From the NCBI RefSeq assembly GCF_021739025.1, contig NZ_JAKKOT010000002.1:496001-560000 (forward strand): a DNA stretch of 64,000 nt, written 5' to 3'. Position numbers and translations under genes: made by a program. This stretch comes from Gordonia liuliyuniae. Its GTDB lineage: Bacteria; Actinomycetota; Actinomycetes; Mycobacteriales; Mycobacteriaceae. Below the pieces are notes generated by a model. That model made no database searches. It saw only the letters and a list, made by a program, of their open reading frames with translations, and was not told the origin of the DNA. This document shows positions 8,764 to 17,601 of the stretch, in pieces (position 1 is the first letter of the stretch; each line of letters opens with the position of its first letter).

Positions 8764-8934
8764 ATGCTGAAGTCACTGGGACGTGGGGTGCGCACCTTCA
8801 TCCGAGCGCTCGACACCGCCAATGCGATCCGCCACGGTGCGACGCTGCCGCACTACGACGATGTCGTTGAGCCAGTGGTCGTCGTGCCGATCGACCCGAC
8901 CGAGTGGGGTGACGTCCCGCGGCACGCCGCGTAG
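8764..8934 (+). CDS. Small conserved-looking ORF, 56 residues, divergent from TetR
   Basis: An ATG at 8764, preceded by AAGGAG with good spacing, opens a 56-codon frame ending with TAG at 8932-8934. The peptide begins MLKSLGRGVRTFIRALD and continues with a mixed region, HYDDVV-type acid residues, then VVVVPIDPTEW and a basic tail ending RHAA. The N-terminal 16 residues could form an amphipathic basic helix. There is no signal peptide or membrane segment. I do not recognise a family. The ribosome-binding site and the position downstream of the double TetR operators support it being real and TetR-controlled. It is shorter than common gene-calling limits and may be missed. Confidence 0.6.
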   Translation: MLKSLGRGVRTFIRALDTANAIRHGATLPHYDDVVEPVVVVPIDPTEWGDVPRHAA

Positions 8935-9161
8935 CCGACGCGGGTGACCGCCCGGCAGCGCCGCGCGTGTCATCACCCAAAGCGATCGGACACATCTTGA
9001 GATCTCATCGACCGGATCAGCCAAGCCGTATCGATCGGACGGCGCGCCGACTAGCGTTTGAGAAGCGATGCGCCGCAACGACTGCGCACCGGTAAACGCG
9101 ACTGCCTCGCCACACCTGGCGCGGTTGTCGCCCGACGATGATCAAAGGAACCACCGATCCG

Positions 9162-12100
9162 ATGACCAGCACGAATTTCACGAAAGTCCTTGTCGCCAAT
9201 CGCGGTGAGATCGCCATCCGCGGATTCCGCGCAGCCTATGAACTGGGGATCGGCACCGTCGCGGTATTCCCGCACGAGGACCGCAACTCGGCGCACCGCA
9301 CGAAGGCCGACGAGTCGTACGAGATCGGCGAACCCGGCCACCCTGTGCGCAACTACCTGGACATCGACCTGCTCATCGATGCCGCCAAAAAGGCCGGCGC
9401 GGACGCCATCTACCCGGGCTACGGGTTCCTGTCGGAGAATCCGGATCTGGCCGCTGCCTGCGCAGCGAACGGCATCACGTTCGTCGGCCCGCCGCAGCAC
9501 GTGCTGGAGTTGACGGGCAACAAGGCGACCGCGGTCGCGGCGGCCAAGGCCGCAGGGCTCCCCGTGCTGCCGTCGTCGGAGCCGTCGAACGACATCGACG
9601 AGCTGCTCACCGCAGCGGAGTCGATGACGTTCCCCGTATTCGTGAAGGCTGTCGCGGGCGGCGGCGGCCGCGGCATGCGGCGCGTCGAAGAGATCAGCGG
9701 CCTGCGGGAGGCGATCGAAGCGGCGTCGCGCGAAGCCGAGTCCGCGTTCGGTGACGCGACGGTGTTCCTCGAGCAGGCCGTCATCAACCCGCGCCACATC
9801 GAAGTGCAGATCCTCGCCGACACGCACGGCAACGTCATTCACCTGTTCGAGCGGGATTGTTCGGTGCAGCGCCGCCACCAGAAGGTCGTCGAACTGGCGC
9901 CCGCGCCCAATCTCGACCCGGCGCTCCGCGAGAAGATCTGCGCGGACGCGGTCGCGTTCGCCAAGCAGATCGACTACTCGTGCGCAGGCACGGTCGAGTT
10001 CCTCGTCGACGAGCGCGGCCACCACATGTTCATCGAGATGAACCCGCGCATCCAGGTGGAGCACACGGTGACCGAGGAGATCACCGACGTCGACCTGGTG
10101 CAGTCGCAGCTGCGGGTGGCCGCCGGCGCGACGTTGAGCGAACTCGGTCTGTCGCAGGAGTCGATCACGATCCGCGGTGCCGCCCTGCAATGCCGGATCA
10201 CCACCGAGGATCCGGCCAACGGATTCCAGCCCGACACGGGCCGCATCACCGGCTACCGCACCCCGGGTGGCGGCGGCGTCCGGCTCGACGGCGGTACCGC
10301 ACTCGGTGCGGAGGTCGGCGCATACTTCGACTCGATGCTGGTCAAACTCACCTGTCGTGGACGCGACTTCGAGTCGGCGGTCGCGCACGCACGCCGCGCC
10401 GTCACCGAGTTCCGGATCCGCGGTGTCGCGACCAACATTCCGTTCCTGCAGGCACTGCTCGACGACCCGGACTTCCGCGCAGGCCGGGTGACGACGTCGT
10501 TCATCGAAGACCACCCGCAGCTGTTGACGTTGAACTCGTCGGGCAACCGCGCGTCGAAGATCCTGTCGTACCTGGCCGACGTCACCGTGAACCACCCGAA
10601 CGGGGTGCGTCCGGTCCACGTGAATCTCGCGGACAAACTGCCTACCGTCGACCTGTCGACCGAGCCGCCCGCCGGGTCCCGTCAGCGTCTGCTCGAACTC
10701 GGACCGGAGGGCTTCGCAGCGAGTCTGCGCGCGCAGAAGGCACTCGCGGTGACCGACACGACGTTCCGCGACGCGCACCAGTCGCTGCTCGCGACTCGAG
10801 TGCGGACGTCGAGCCTGACCGCCGTCGCGCCGTACGTGGCGCGGCTGACGCCGGAGTTGCTGTCGATCGAGGCGTGGGGCGGCGCGACGTACGACGTCGC
10901 GCTGCGCTTCCTGAAGGAGGACCCGTGGGATCGGCTCGCCCAGTTGCGCGAAGCCGTCCCCAACATCTGCCTGCAGATGCTGCTGCGCGGGCGGAATACC
11001 GTCGGGTACACGCCGTACCCGGAGTCGGTCACGCGTGCGTTCGTGGCCGAAGCGGCGTCGACCGGAATCGACATCTTCCGGATCTTCGATGCACTCAACA
11101 ACGTCGACCAGATGCGTCCGGCGATCGACGCGGTCCGCGAGACCGGCACCACCGTCGCCGAGGTCGCGATGAGCTACACCGGCGATCTGTCGGACCCGAA
11201 TGAGAAGCTGTACACGCTCGACTACTACCTGCGGTTGGCCGAACAGATCGTGAACGCGGGCGCACACGTGCTGGCGATCAAAGACATGGCCGGGCTCCTG
11301 CGCGCACCTGCGGCGACGACGCTCGTGTCGGCGCTGCGGTCGGAGTTCGACCTCCCGATCCACGTGCACACTCACGACACTCCGGGCGGACAGCTGGCCA
11401 CCTACCTCGCGGCATGGCAGGCGGGCGCGGACGCCGTCGACGGTGCGAGCTCACCGATGTCCGGAACGACGAGCCAGCCGTCCCTGTCGGCGATCGTCGC
11501 CGCGGCCGCGCACAGCGACCACGACACCGGTGTGAACCTGGAAGCCGTGTGCGAGCTGGAACCGTACTGGGAGACGCTGCGGAAGGTGTACGCGCCGTTC
11601 GAGTCCGGCGTCCCCGCACCCACAGGTCGCGTCTACACGCACGAGATCCCCGGCGGCCAGCTGTCGAACCTGCGGGCGCAGGCCACCGCGCTCGGCCTGG
11701 CTGATCGTTTCGAAGAAGTCGAAGCGAAGTATGCGGCGGCGGACCGTCTCCTCGGCCGGTTGGTGAAGGTGACACCGTCGTCGAAGGTCGTCGGCGACCT
11801 GGCCCTGGCGCTCGTGGGTTCGGGCGTGGACGTCGAGGAGTTCGCCGAAAACCCCGGACGTTACGACGTCCCGGACTCGGTGATCGGGTTCCTGCAAGGC
11901 GAACTCGGCACGCCCGTCGGAGGGTGGCCGGAACCGTTCCGGAGCCGTGCCCTGGCCGGGCGCAGCGAACCCGAACCGCAGGCCGAACTGTCCGACGAGG
12001 ACGAGGCCGCACTGGCAGGCGACTCGGCGACGCGACGCTCCACACTCAACCGGCTGCTGTTCCCGGGCCCGACGAAGGAGTACCTGGAGCACGTCGAGAC

Positions 12101-12563
12101 CTACGGCGACACCTCTCGTCTGTCGGCGACCCAGTTTCTCTACGGTCTGCGCTCCGGCATGGAGCATCGGGTAGAACTGTCCAAGGGCGTCAACCTGCTA
12201 ATCGGCTTGGAAGCGATCTCCGAGCCGGACGAGCAGGGCATGCGCACCGTGATGTGCATCCTCAACGGGCACCTGCGGCCGGTGCCCGCCCGTGACCGGT
12301 CGATCAAGGCGGACGTCGAGACTGCGGAGAAGGCCGACAAGAACAACTCCGGCCACATCGCCGCGCCGTTCGCAGGCGTCGTCACCCTGTCGGTCACCGA
12401 AGGCGATCACATCGAAGCCGGTGGTCAGATCGGCACCATCGAAGCGATGAAGATGGAGGCGCCGATCACGACGCCGCACTCCGGCACCGTCACGCGCACC
12501 GCTATCGGCGATGTCGCGCAGGTCGAAGCAGGCGACCTTCTCGTCGTTCTGCACGACGAGTAG
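9162..12563 (+). CDS. pyc: Pyruvate carboxylase
   Basis: A single 1133-residue chain carries all pyruvate carboxylase domains in order. Biotin carboxylase is at about 1-450 (VLVANRGEIAIR, ATP loop AGGGGRGMRRV, FIEMNPRIQVEHTVTEE). Carboxyltransferase begins near 530 (TDTTFRDAHQSLLATRVRT, with metal-binding HVHTHDTPGG). The biotinyl domain has EAMKMEA with K1097 as the biotin site. The enzyme makes oxaloacetate from pyruvate, bicarbonate and ATP to refill the TCA cycle; it is cytosolic. ATG 9162 was preferred because AAAGGAA lies 12 bp before it; ATG 9138 has no ribosome-binding site. It ends in a strong hairpin terminator and appears monocistronic. Confidence 0.96.
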   Translation: MTSTNFTKVLVANRGEIAIRGFRAAYELGIGTVAVFPHEDRNSAHRTKADESYEIGEPGHPVRNYLDIDLLIDAAKKAGADAIYPGYGFLSENPDLAAACAANGITFVGPPQHVLELTGNKATAVAAAKAAGLPVLPSSEPSNDIDELLTAAESMTFPVFVKAVAGGGGRGMRRVEEISGLREAIEAASREAESAFGDATVFLEQAVINPRHIEVQILADTHGNVIHLFERDCSVQRRHQKVVELAPAPNLDPALREKICADAVAFAKQIDYSCAGTVEFLVDERGHHMFIEMNPRIQVEHTVTEEITDVDLVQSQLRVAAGATLSELGLSQESITIRGAALQCRITTEDPANGFQPDTGRITGYRTPGGGGVRLDGGTALGAEVGAYFDSMLVKLTCRGRDFESAVAHARRAVTEFRIRGVATNIPFLQALLDDPDFRAGRVTTSFIEDHPQLLTLNSSGNRASKILSYLADVTVNHPNGVRPVHVNLADKLPTVDLSTEPPAGSRQRLLELGPEGFAASLRAQKALAVTDTTFRDAHQSLLATRVRTSSLTAVAPYVARLTPELLSIEAWGGATYDVALRFLKEDPWDRLAQLREAVPNICLQMLLRGRNTVGYTPYPESVTRAFVAEAASTGIDIFRIFDALNNVDQMRPAIDAVRETGTTVAEVAMSYTGDLSDPNEKLYTLDYYLRLAEQIVNAGAHVLAIKDMAGLLRAPAATTLVSALRSEFDLPIHVHTHDTPGGQLATYLAAWQAGADAVDGASSPMSGTTSQPSLSAIVAAAAHSDHDTGVNLEAVCELEPYWETLRKVYAPFESGVPAPTGRVYTHEIPGGQLSNLRAQATALGLADRFEEVEAKYAAADRLLGRLVKVTPSSKVVGDLALALVGSGVDVEEFAENPGRYDVPDSVIGFLQGELGTPVGGWPEPFRSRALAGRSEPEPQAELSDEDEAALAGDSATRRSTLNRLLFPGPTKEYLEHVETYGDTSRLSATQFLYGLRSGMEHRVELSKGVNLLIGLEAISEPDEQGMRTVMCILNGHLRPVPARDRSIKADVETAEKADKNNSGHIAAPFAGVVTLSVTEGDHIEAGGQIGTIEAMKMEAPITTPHSGTVTRTAIGDVAQVEAGDLLVVLHDE

Positions 12564-12580
12564 CGCCCTCGGAAAGTCTC

Positions 12581-12624
12581 GCTCGACCGGCGGCAGGGGT
12601 TCGTGCCCCTGCCGCCGGTCGAGC
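12581..12624. terminator. Hairpin terminator after pyruvate carboxylase
   Basis: Perfect 19-bp arms (12581-12599 and 12606-12624) enclose a 6-base loop TTCGTG, 17 bases after the pyc stop. The stem is very GC-rich and has no T-run, the I-shaped form common in high-GC actinobacteria. Confidence 0.85.
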
Positions 12625-12750
12625 TGCGCCGACACTACGCGCACTGCACCACAACGAATCGAGCCGTTTCGTCCCTGCGCCCGCGGTCAGTGGTTTAGCG
12701 TGCACTCCATAGTGAAGTAGTTCGATCGATCGACATGGAGGAGTGTGGGG

Positions 12751-13620
12751 ATGCGGTTCACGAATGTGGTGACAGCAATAGGGGCTTTGGCTGCTTCGGC
12801 GGTGCTGGCTGTCGGACTGACGCCGGGCGTCGCGGACGCGAGCCCCGATCCGGTGAAGTATGTCAATCTCGGCGACAGCTACTCGGCGGGTTCCGGGGTG
12901 CTTCCGCTTGCCGCGGACGCGCGCCTCGGGTGCGCCCAGTCAGCGCACAACTACGCGAAGATCATCTCGCGGGCCAACGGATTCGACCTCACCGACGTCA
13001 GCTGCGGCGGTGCGACGACCGACGACTTTTTCTCCTCGCAGCAGTCCGGCGTCAAACCTCAGCTCGATGCGCTCGACGAGAGCGTCGACCTGGTGACCTT
13101 CTCCATTGGAGGCAATGACGAGGACCTCTTCGGAGGGACCGTCATGAACTGTGTGGTCGCCGGGATCAGCACGGCGATGCACGGAGCACCGTGTGAGGCG
13201 AAGTACGCGAAGTCGGTGGCCAAGACGATTCGTGGGACGACCTACCCGAACCTGGTGAAGGCGATGGCGGCGGTGCGAGCGAAGGCACCGAACGCCCGCG
13301 TCGCCGCGCTCAACTACCCCTGGATCGCGCCCGACCGTAATGCGCCGTGCAACGGCATGCCGATCTCCGCGGGCGATGGCAAGTTCACCCACCGCGTGCA
13401 GGCCGAGCTCAACGACGCGATCGCACGTGCGGCGAAGAAGACAGGCGTCACTCTCGTCGACGTCGCGACTCCCTCCACCGGCCACGACGCCTGCAAGCCG
13501 ATCGGCGTGCGATGGATCGAGCCGCTGCTGACCACCGTCCAGTTCGTGCCCGTCCACCCGAACGCGCTGGGGGAGCGCCGCATGGCCGCGGTCACGGCCA
13601 AGGCCCTCGACCTGAAATAG
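12751..13620 (+). CDS. Secreted SGNH/GDSL-family esterase or lipase
   Basis: This 289-residue protein has a signal peptide (cleavage expected after ADA at residue 30) and the SGNH blocks: GDSYSAGSG with nucleophile S43, the SCGGATT glycine block, GGNDEDLF, and VHPNALG with the catalytic histidine. Six or more cysteines (GCAQ, SCGG, MNCVV, PCEAK, PCNG, DACKP) suggest disulfides, as in extracellular Streptomyces-type SGNH lipases. It probably hydrolyses acyl esters outside the membrane. ATG 12751 follows GGAGGAG at 12737-12743 with 7-bp spacing, which rejects the GTG at 12745. It stands alone between a terminator and the alanine racemase gene. Confidence 0.88.
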   Translation: MRFTNVVTAIGALAASAVLAVGLTPGVADASPDPVKYVNLGDSYSAGSGVLPLAADARLGCAQSAHNYAKIISRANGFDLTDVSCGGATTDDFFSSQQSGVKPQLDALDESVDLVTFSIGGNDEDLFGGTVMNCVVAGISTAMHGAPCEAKYAKSVAKTIRGTTYPNLVKAMAAVRAKAPNARVAALNYPWIAPDRNAPCNGMPISAGDGKFTHRVQAELNDAIARAAKKTGVTLVDVATPSTGHDACKPIGVRWIEPLLTTVQFVPVHPNALGERRMAAVTAKALDLK

Positions 13621-13805
13621 GGCACCGGGTTCTGTCTCGGGTCGACTGCGTCCGAAACGCGACGGCAGTGCGACCTGCCGGGGATAGGCATGGGACCGCG
13701 GCCGGTGATCGTCGTAGGCATGACGACTATTCCTCCTCATTCCTGGCGATCGGTGGTCGCGCGGGGTTCTTCGTCCGGGTCTGACCCGTGTCGAGGAGTT
13801 CGGCG

Positions 13806-14951
13806 GTGAGCGCGGCTCCTAGAGCGGGCGGTGGAGTCGCTCGCCTGCAGATCGACCTCGAAGCGGTAGCCGCGAATACTCGCCTGTTCGCTGACCGTAC
13901 GGGCGGAGAGCTGATGGCGGTGGTGAAAGCTGACGGCTTCGGCCACGGCGCGACGGCAATCGCGCGCACCGCGCTCGCCCATGGGGCCTCCCGGCTCGGG
14001 GTGGCGAGCCTGGCGGAGGCGTTCGCGTTGCGCGCCGGCGGCGTGGACGCACCGCTACTTTCGTGGCTCAACCCCGGCGACGCTGATTGGGGTGCGGCAC
14101 AGGCCGCACGGGTCGACGTCGCGGTGCCCTCACCGGAGCACCTGTGTGCCGTCACAAGGGCCGCTCCGGGCAGCCGGGTTCATCTGCATCTCGATGTCGA
14201 CATGGCGCGCGATGGCGTGCGAGCCGAGGACTGGCCCGATGTGTGTTGCTGTGCGGCGCGAGCAGAACGCGAGGGTCAGATCCGTGTCGTCGGTGTGATG
14301 GGACATCTGGGATGCGCGGGAGAGTCGACTCACACGCAGGCTGGCGCTGCGGCGAACGATGTGGCGCGAGAACGCTTCGCGTGGGCTTTACGAGTCGCGC
14401 ACGACGCCGGCCTGCGTCCAGTCGACCGACATCTCGCGGCTACAGCGGCGACCCTCACCGACCGCCGAACCCATCACACTATGAGTCGCATCGGTGCAGG
14501 TCTAGTCGGGATCGATCCGTCGAAGACCACGGAGCTCCGTCCCGCGCTGACGTTGACTGCGCCGGTCGTCACGATCCGTTCTGTGCGTGTTGGAACCGCG
14601 GTCGGATACGGCCACACGTGGGTCGCTGAACGGCCTACTCGGTTGGCGCTGCTGCCGCTCGGGTATGCAGACGGGCTGCCGCGTGTCGCATCGGGCCGTG
14701 CTGAAGTGCTGCTGGCGGGACGACGCTGCCCGATTGTAGGACTCATCTCCATGGATATGACGGTCGTCGACATCGGCGACTTGGCGGTCTTTCCAGGCGA
14801 TCTGGCGATGGTGTTTGGACCGGGCGACGCGGGCGAGCCGACCGTTCGTGACTGGGCGCACTGGGCAGACACGATCGAGCACGAAATCGTCACCCGCCTA
14901 GGGCCACGACTGAATCGCACCGTCACACCGCCACTGTCTCGACTCATTTGA
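13806..14951 (+). CDS. Alanine racemase-like PLP enzyme (divergent, paired with a Ddl)
   Basis: The 381-residue protein is a fold-type III PLP enzyme. The PLP lysine is K41 in VVKADGFGHG. The catalytic tyrosine motif is VGYGHTW; GYADGLPR and ISMDMTVVDI are also present. The usual KVDTGMxRxG block, which supplies the carbamylated lysine in many alanine racemases, reads LDVDMARDG here, a real departure. GTG 13806 is chosen because GAGGAG at 13793-13798 fits it; GTG 13788 is an alternative. The next gene is a D-Ala-D-Ala ligase, 10 bp downstream, so the pair probably makes D-Ala and D-Ala-D-Ala for peptidoglycan. Codons look less strictly GC-ending than in the nearby envelope genes, hinting at separate origin (impression only). 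It may be a second copy of the housekeeping enzyme. Confidence 0.8.
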   Translation: MSAAPRAGGGVARLQIDLEAVAANTRLFADRTGGELMAVVKADGFGHGATAIARTALAHGASRLGVASLAEAFALRAGGVDAPLLSWLNPGDADWGAAQAARVDVAVPSPEHLCAVTRAAPGSRVHLHLDVDMARDGVRAEDWPDVCCCAARAEREGQIRVVGVMGHLGCAGESTHTQAGAAANDVARERFAWALRVAHDAGLRPVDRHLAATAATLTDRRTHHTMSRIGAGLVGIDPSKTTELRPALTLTAPVVTIRSVRVGTAVGYGHTWVAERPTRLALLPLGYADGLPRVASGRAEVLLAGRRCPIVGLISMDMTVVDIGDLAVFPGDLAMVFGPGDAGEPTVRDWAHWADTIEHEIVTRLGPRLNRTVTPPLSRLI

Positions 14952-14961
14952 GGACCACAGC

Positions 14962-15924
14962 GTGATCAAGCAGCCCGAAACCGCCCAATACCGAGTCGCC
15001 GTCATCGGCGGCGGCGCAAACTGTGAACACGATGTATCCATCGCGTCTGCCGCAGCCGTCGTCGCCGCGCTCGAGTCGTTCGGGCACCAGGCCATCCCGT
15101 TCACCATCGACCCGTCTGGCCAATGGCGTGCTGGCCGACGACAGATCGACTTCGGAACAGCGGTCACCATGCTCCGCGACTGTGATGTGGTCTTTCCCGC
15201 TCTCCATGGGCCCCGAGGCGAGGACGGAACTGTTGCCGGACTGTGTGAACTAGTCGGCGTCCCCTACGTGGGAAGCGGGGTGGGTGCTGGGGCGCTGGCC
15301 ATGGACAAGTGGGCCACCAAACTTGTGGCCGGTGCGGTGGGTATCGCGACTGCGCCGGCGACATTACTGACTGAGAGCACGGCAGCGTCATACGCCTTTT
15401 CTCAGCCTGTGGTAGTAAAGCCGCTTTCGGCAGGCTCCAGTTTCGGAGTCGGCTTGGCGCGTACGCCCGTCGAGCTGGCGACGGCGTTGGCTGATGCGTT
15501 CGAGTTCGGCGACCGCGTCCTGGTCGAGGACGTCGTCGTGGGCCGCGAGATCGATGTCGCTGTCCTCGGTCGGCCCGACGGGTCGCGTCTCGTCGCACCC
15601 GCTCTGGAGATCATCGTCGAGGAGCTGTTCAGTCACGCGGACAAATACGGTGGGGCCGCAGGCTTCCGTGTCCCCGCGGAGATCGAGGATGCCGACCGCA
15701 TTGCGCTCGCCGATGCCGCTGTCGCCATGTACGACGCACTCGGCTGCTGCGGATTGGCCCGGATCGACTACTTCCTCACCGATGAGGGGCCGGTCCTCAA
15801 CGAAGTCAATACGATGCCGGGATTCACCGAACAGTCCCAGGCGCCGAAGATGTTCGCCGCGGCCGGAACGGGATATCCAGATCTGGTCAACCTACTGGTC
15901 AGTGACGCTATCGCCGGTGAGTAG
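14962..15924 (+). CDS. D-alanine-D-alanine ligase-like ATP-grasp enzyme
   Basis: This 320-residue ATP-grasp ligase has the N-terminal glycine loop GGGANCEHDVS with the substrate glutamate (E22), HGPRGEDGT, MDKWATK, VVKPLSAGSSFGV and the magnesium site LNEVNTMPGFT. The omega-loop KY pair (SHADKYGG) is that of D-Ala-D-Ala ligases; VanA-type D-Ala-D-lactate ligases lack it. It should make the D-Ala-D-Ala dipeptide in the cytosol. GTG 14962 has a GAGGA ribosome-binding site. It is about 320 residues, shorter than the roughly 370-residue ligases usual in mycobacteria, which supports it being a second, different copy. It is operonic with the racemase-like gene and convergent with the MFS gene. Confidence 0.85.
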   Translation: MIKQPETAQYRVAVIGGGANCEHDVSIASAAAVVAALESFGHQAIPFTIDPSGQWRAGRRQIDFGTAVTMLRDCDVVFPALHGPRGEDGTVAGLCELVGVPYVGSGVGAGALAMDKWATKLVAGAVGIATAPATLLTESTAASYAFSQPVVVKPLSAGSSFGVGLARTPVELATALADAFEFGDRVLVEDVVVGREIDVAVLGRPDGSRLVAPALEIIVEELFSHADKYGGAAGFRVPAEIEDADRIALADAAVAMYDALGCCGLARIDYFLTDEGPVLNEVNTMPGFTEQSQAPKMFAAAGTGYPDLVNLLVSDAIAGE

Positions 15925-15954
15925 TTGCGGAGACGTGATTGCGCCCTCTCGCGT

Positions 15955-17328
15955 CTACTTACGTCCCACCCGAATCTGGTTGACCACGAGCGCGACGCAG
16001 ACGACCGTCGCGGTCACCGCGGCCACGCCGAGTGCGACGGTGATGCCGTGTTCGCCGGGGCTCGCGGCGAGAATCGAGCCGACGATCGCGCTGCCGACGG
16101 CGCCGCCGACCGTGCGTAGGACTTGGTTGAAGCTGACGGCGCTGCCCACTTCGAACACGGCGACGTTGCGCGCGATCAACGTCGGCATCGCCGCGTACGC
16201 CGAGCCCATACCGAGGCCGAACAGGGTCATGCCGACGAGGATCTCCCACAGCTCGTCGTTGGTCAGCCAGATCATCAGCGCGGATGCCGCCATCAACGAC
16301 GATCCGGCGGGGAGCATCGTCGTCATCGATCCGGGGCCGAGGCGCCGGACGAAACGGTTGCCTGCGAGGCTGCCGATCGACAGCGGGAGCATCACGAATC
16401 CGGCCCAGAACAACGGCAGCTCGAGGCCGTAACCGCTGGCCTTCGGGGCCTGCGCGATGATGCTGATGGTCGACAGACTCATGTACATCGCGACACCGAG
16501 GCCGATAGCGGTCAGGTTCGCCAGGAGGACGTCGGGGGATCTGACGACATACAGGTTGATCAGCGGATCGTGCGTGCGCAGCTCGACGGTCGCCCACGCG
16601 ACGAGGCAGGTCGCGCCGACGAGCGCGACGATGATCGTCGGCACCGACAGCCAGCCCCAATGCGACCCCTGGCTGACGGCGATGAGCAATCCCGCCAACC
16701 CGATGGACAAGAGTGCAGCCCCCGCGGTGTCGAACGGGCGAGCCGTCCCTGCCTCGCCGTCGGCGGGCACCCACTTCCAGACGACGATGATCGCCGTGAG
16801 CACGAAGACGGCCGCGAACCAGAAGGCGACGCGGTAGTCGAGGAGACTCGCGAGGACGCCGGTTAACGGATAGCCGAGGCCGAGCCCGGTCGCGACCGTG
16901 ACCGACAGCGTCGAGATCGCCGGATCGGCACGACCCGCGCCGAGGTGACGTCGGGCCAGCACGATGGTGATCGGCACGATTCCGTAGGTCAGGCCCTGCA
17001 GGGCGCGACCGATGAGGAAGATCCCGAACGTCGGTGCGGCTGCGGCGACGGCCGACCCGACGAGGATGACGCCGAGCGAGATCAGCAGCAGCCGTTTGGT
17101 GTTCAGGCCGTCGGACAGTCGGCCCATGATCGGGGTGGCGACGGCGCCGACCAGAAGGTTCACCGTGAGCATCCATTGCGCTGCGCTCACCGACACGTCG
17201 AGTTCGGACGCAATCGACGGCACCAGGAGCATGCCGAGCGAGCTGACGATCGACGTCGTCAGCGCCGCATAGATGAGGCTGGGAACGAGTGACCTGCTGG
17301 TGTTCACCGACTCCCTGCTGGTGTTCAT
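15955..17328 (-). CDS. MFS transporter, DHA2-type multidrug exporter
   Basis: The 457-residue protein has many hydrophobic segments, consistent with the 12-14 helix major facilitator fold. MFS loop 2-3 reads GRLSDGLNTKRLLL and a later motif reads GYPLTGVLAS. The DHA2/EmrB-QacA group of drug:proton antiporters fits best. The substrate is unknown. The N-terminus is a near-perfect small duplication (NTSRESV/NTSRSLV), so translation could begin at ATG 17328 or at the in-frame GTG seven codons later. It converges on the ligase gene. Being beside a duplicated Alr-Ddl pair makes export of a cell-wall antibiotic one idea, which is inference. Confidence 0.85.
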   Translation of the reverse strand: MNTSRESVNTSRSLVPSLIYAALTTSIVSSLGMLLVPSIASELDVSVSAAQWMLTVNLLVGAVATPIMGRLSDGLNTKRLLLISLGVILVGSAVAAAAPTFGIFLIGRALQGLTYGIVPITIVLARRHLGAGRADPAISTLSVTVATGLGLGYPLTGVLASLLDYRVAFWFAAVFVLTAIIVVWKWVPADGEAGTARPFDTAGAALLSIGLAGLLIAVSQGSHWGWLSVPTIIVALVGATCLVAWATVELRTHDPLINLYVVRSPDVLLANLTAIGLGVAMYMSLSTISIIAQAPKASGYGLELPLFWAGFVMLPLSIGSLAGNRFVRRLGPGSMTTMLPAGSSLMAASALMIWLTNDELWEILVGMTLFGLGMGSAYAAMPTLIARNVAVFEVGSAVSFNQVLRTVGGAVGSAIVGSILAASPGEHGITVALGVAAVTATVVCVALVVNQIRVGRK

Positions 17329-17500
17329 CGAGTCTCTGCCCCGAATTCACAGGTGCACAGGGCGGAAGAGGGAGTCACGTCTCCGTTCTACCCGCCGTGT
17401 CGGTCGTTCCGTGAATCGGCGCGATTCACTGGTCAGCGCCGTCTACGCCGCGCGTCGCTCCGGAGCCTGAGTCGGCCGGTTCGATGAGCGTGCGCGATAG

Positions 17501-17516
17501 TCGAACCTGTGTTCTA
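17501..17516. promoter_or_regulatory. LexA/SOS-box-like palindrome
   Basis: TCGAACCTGTGTTCTA matches the mycobacterial LexA box TCGAAC-N4-GTTCGA at 11 of 12 fixed positions. It lies 128 bp before the SpoIID/LGFP gene and 172 bp before the MFS start. A single site of this quality can occur by chance, so function is uncertain. Confidence 0.4.
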
Positions 17517-17565
17517 TAGACGTGACGCGGTTGTGACCGTGTGAGCTTGGCATGTCGCCGCTTTG

Positions 17566-17601
17566 GTCACTACTGTCACAGGAGTCCCACTAGTCACACA
17601 G
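17566..17601. promoter_or_regulatory. Tandem GTCAC-type 9-mers, MtrA-like site
   Basis: Four abutting 9-mers read GTCACTACT, GTCACAGGA, GTCCCACTA and GTCACACAG. A degenerate fifth (GCCACGAGA) follows. The period is exactly 9 bp. The response regulator MtrA of mycobacteria binds direct repeats of GTCACA-type 9-mers, so control of the downstream surface-protein gene by MtrAB is likely by motif. Distance to the GTG start is 44 bp. Confidence 0.65.

Noticed and set aside
9051-11375. 774-residue open frame on the minus strand opposite pyruvate carboxylase
   Set aside because: It is Arg/Val/Asp-rich, has no recognisable domain and mirrors the codons of a full-length, well-conserved pyc. Long antisense frames are expected in high-GC coding DNA. 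The same applies to 26300-28690, 36917-38620 and 39145-40761.
14962-15924. VanA-type D-Ala-D-lactate ligase (glycopeptide resistance)
   Set aside because: The omega loop has the KY pair of D-Ala-D-Ala ligases, and no vanH- or vanX-like gene is nearby.
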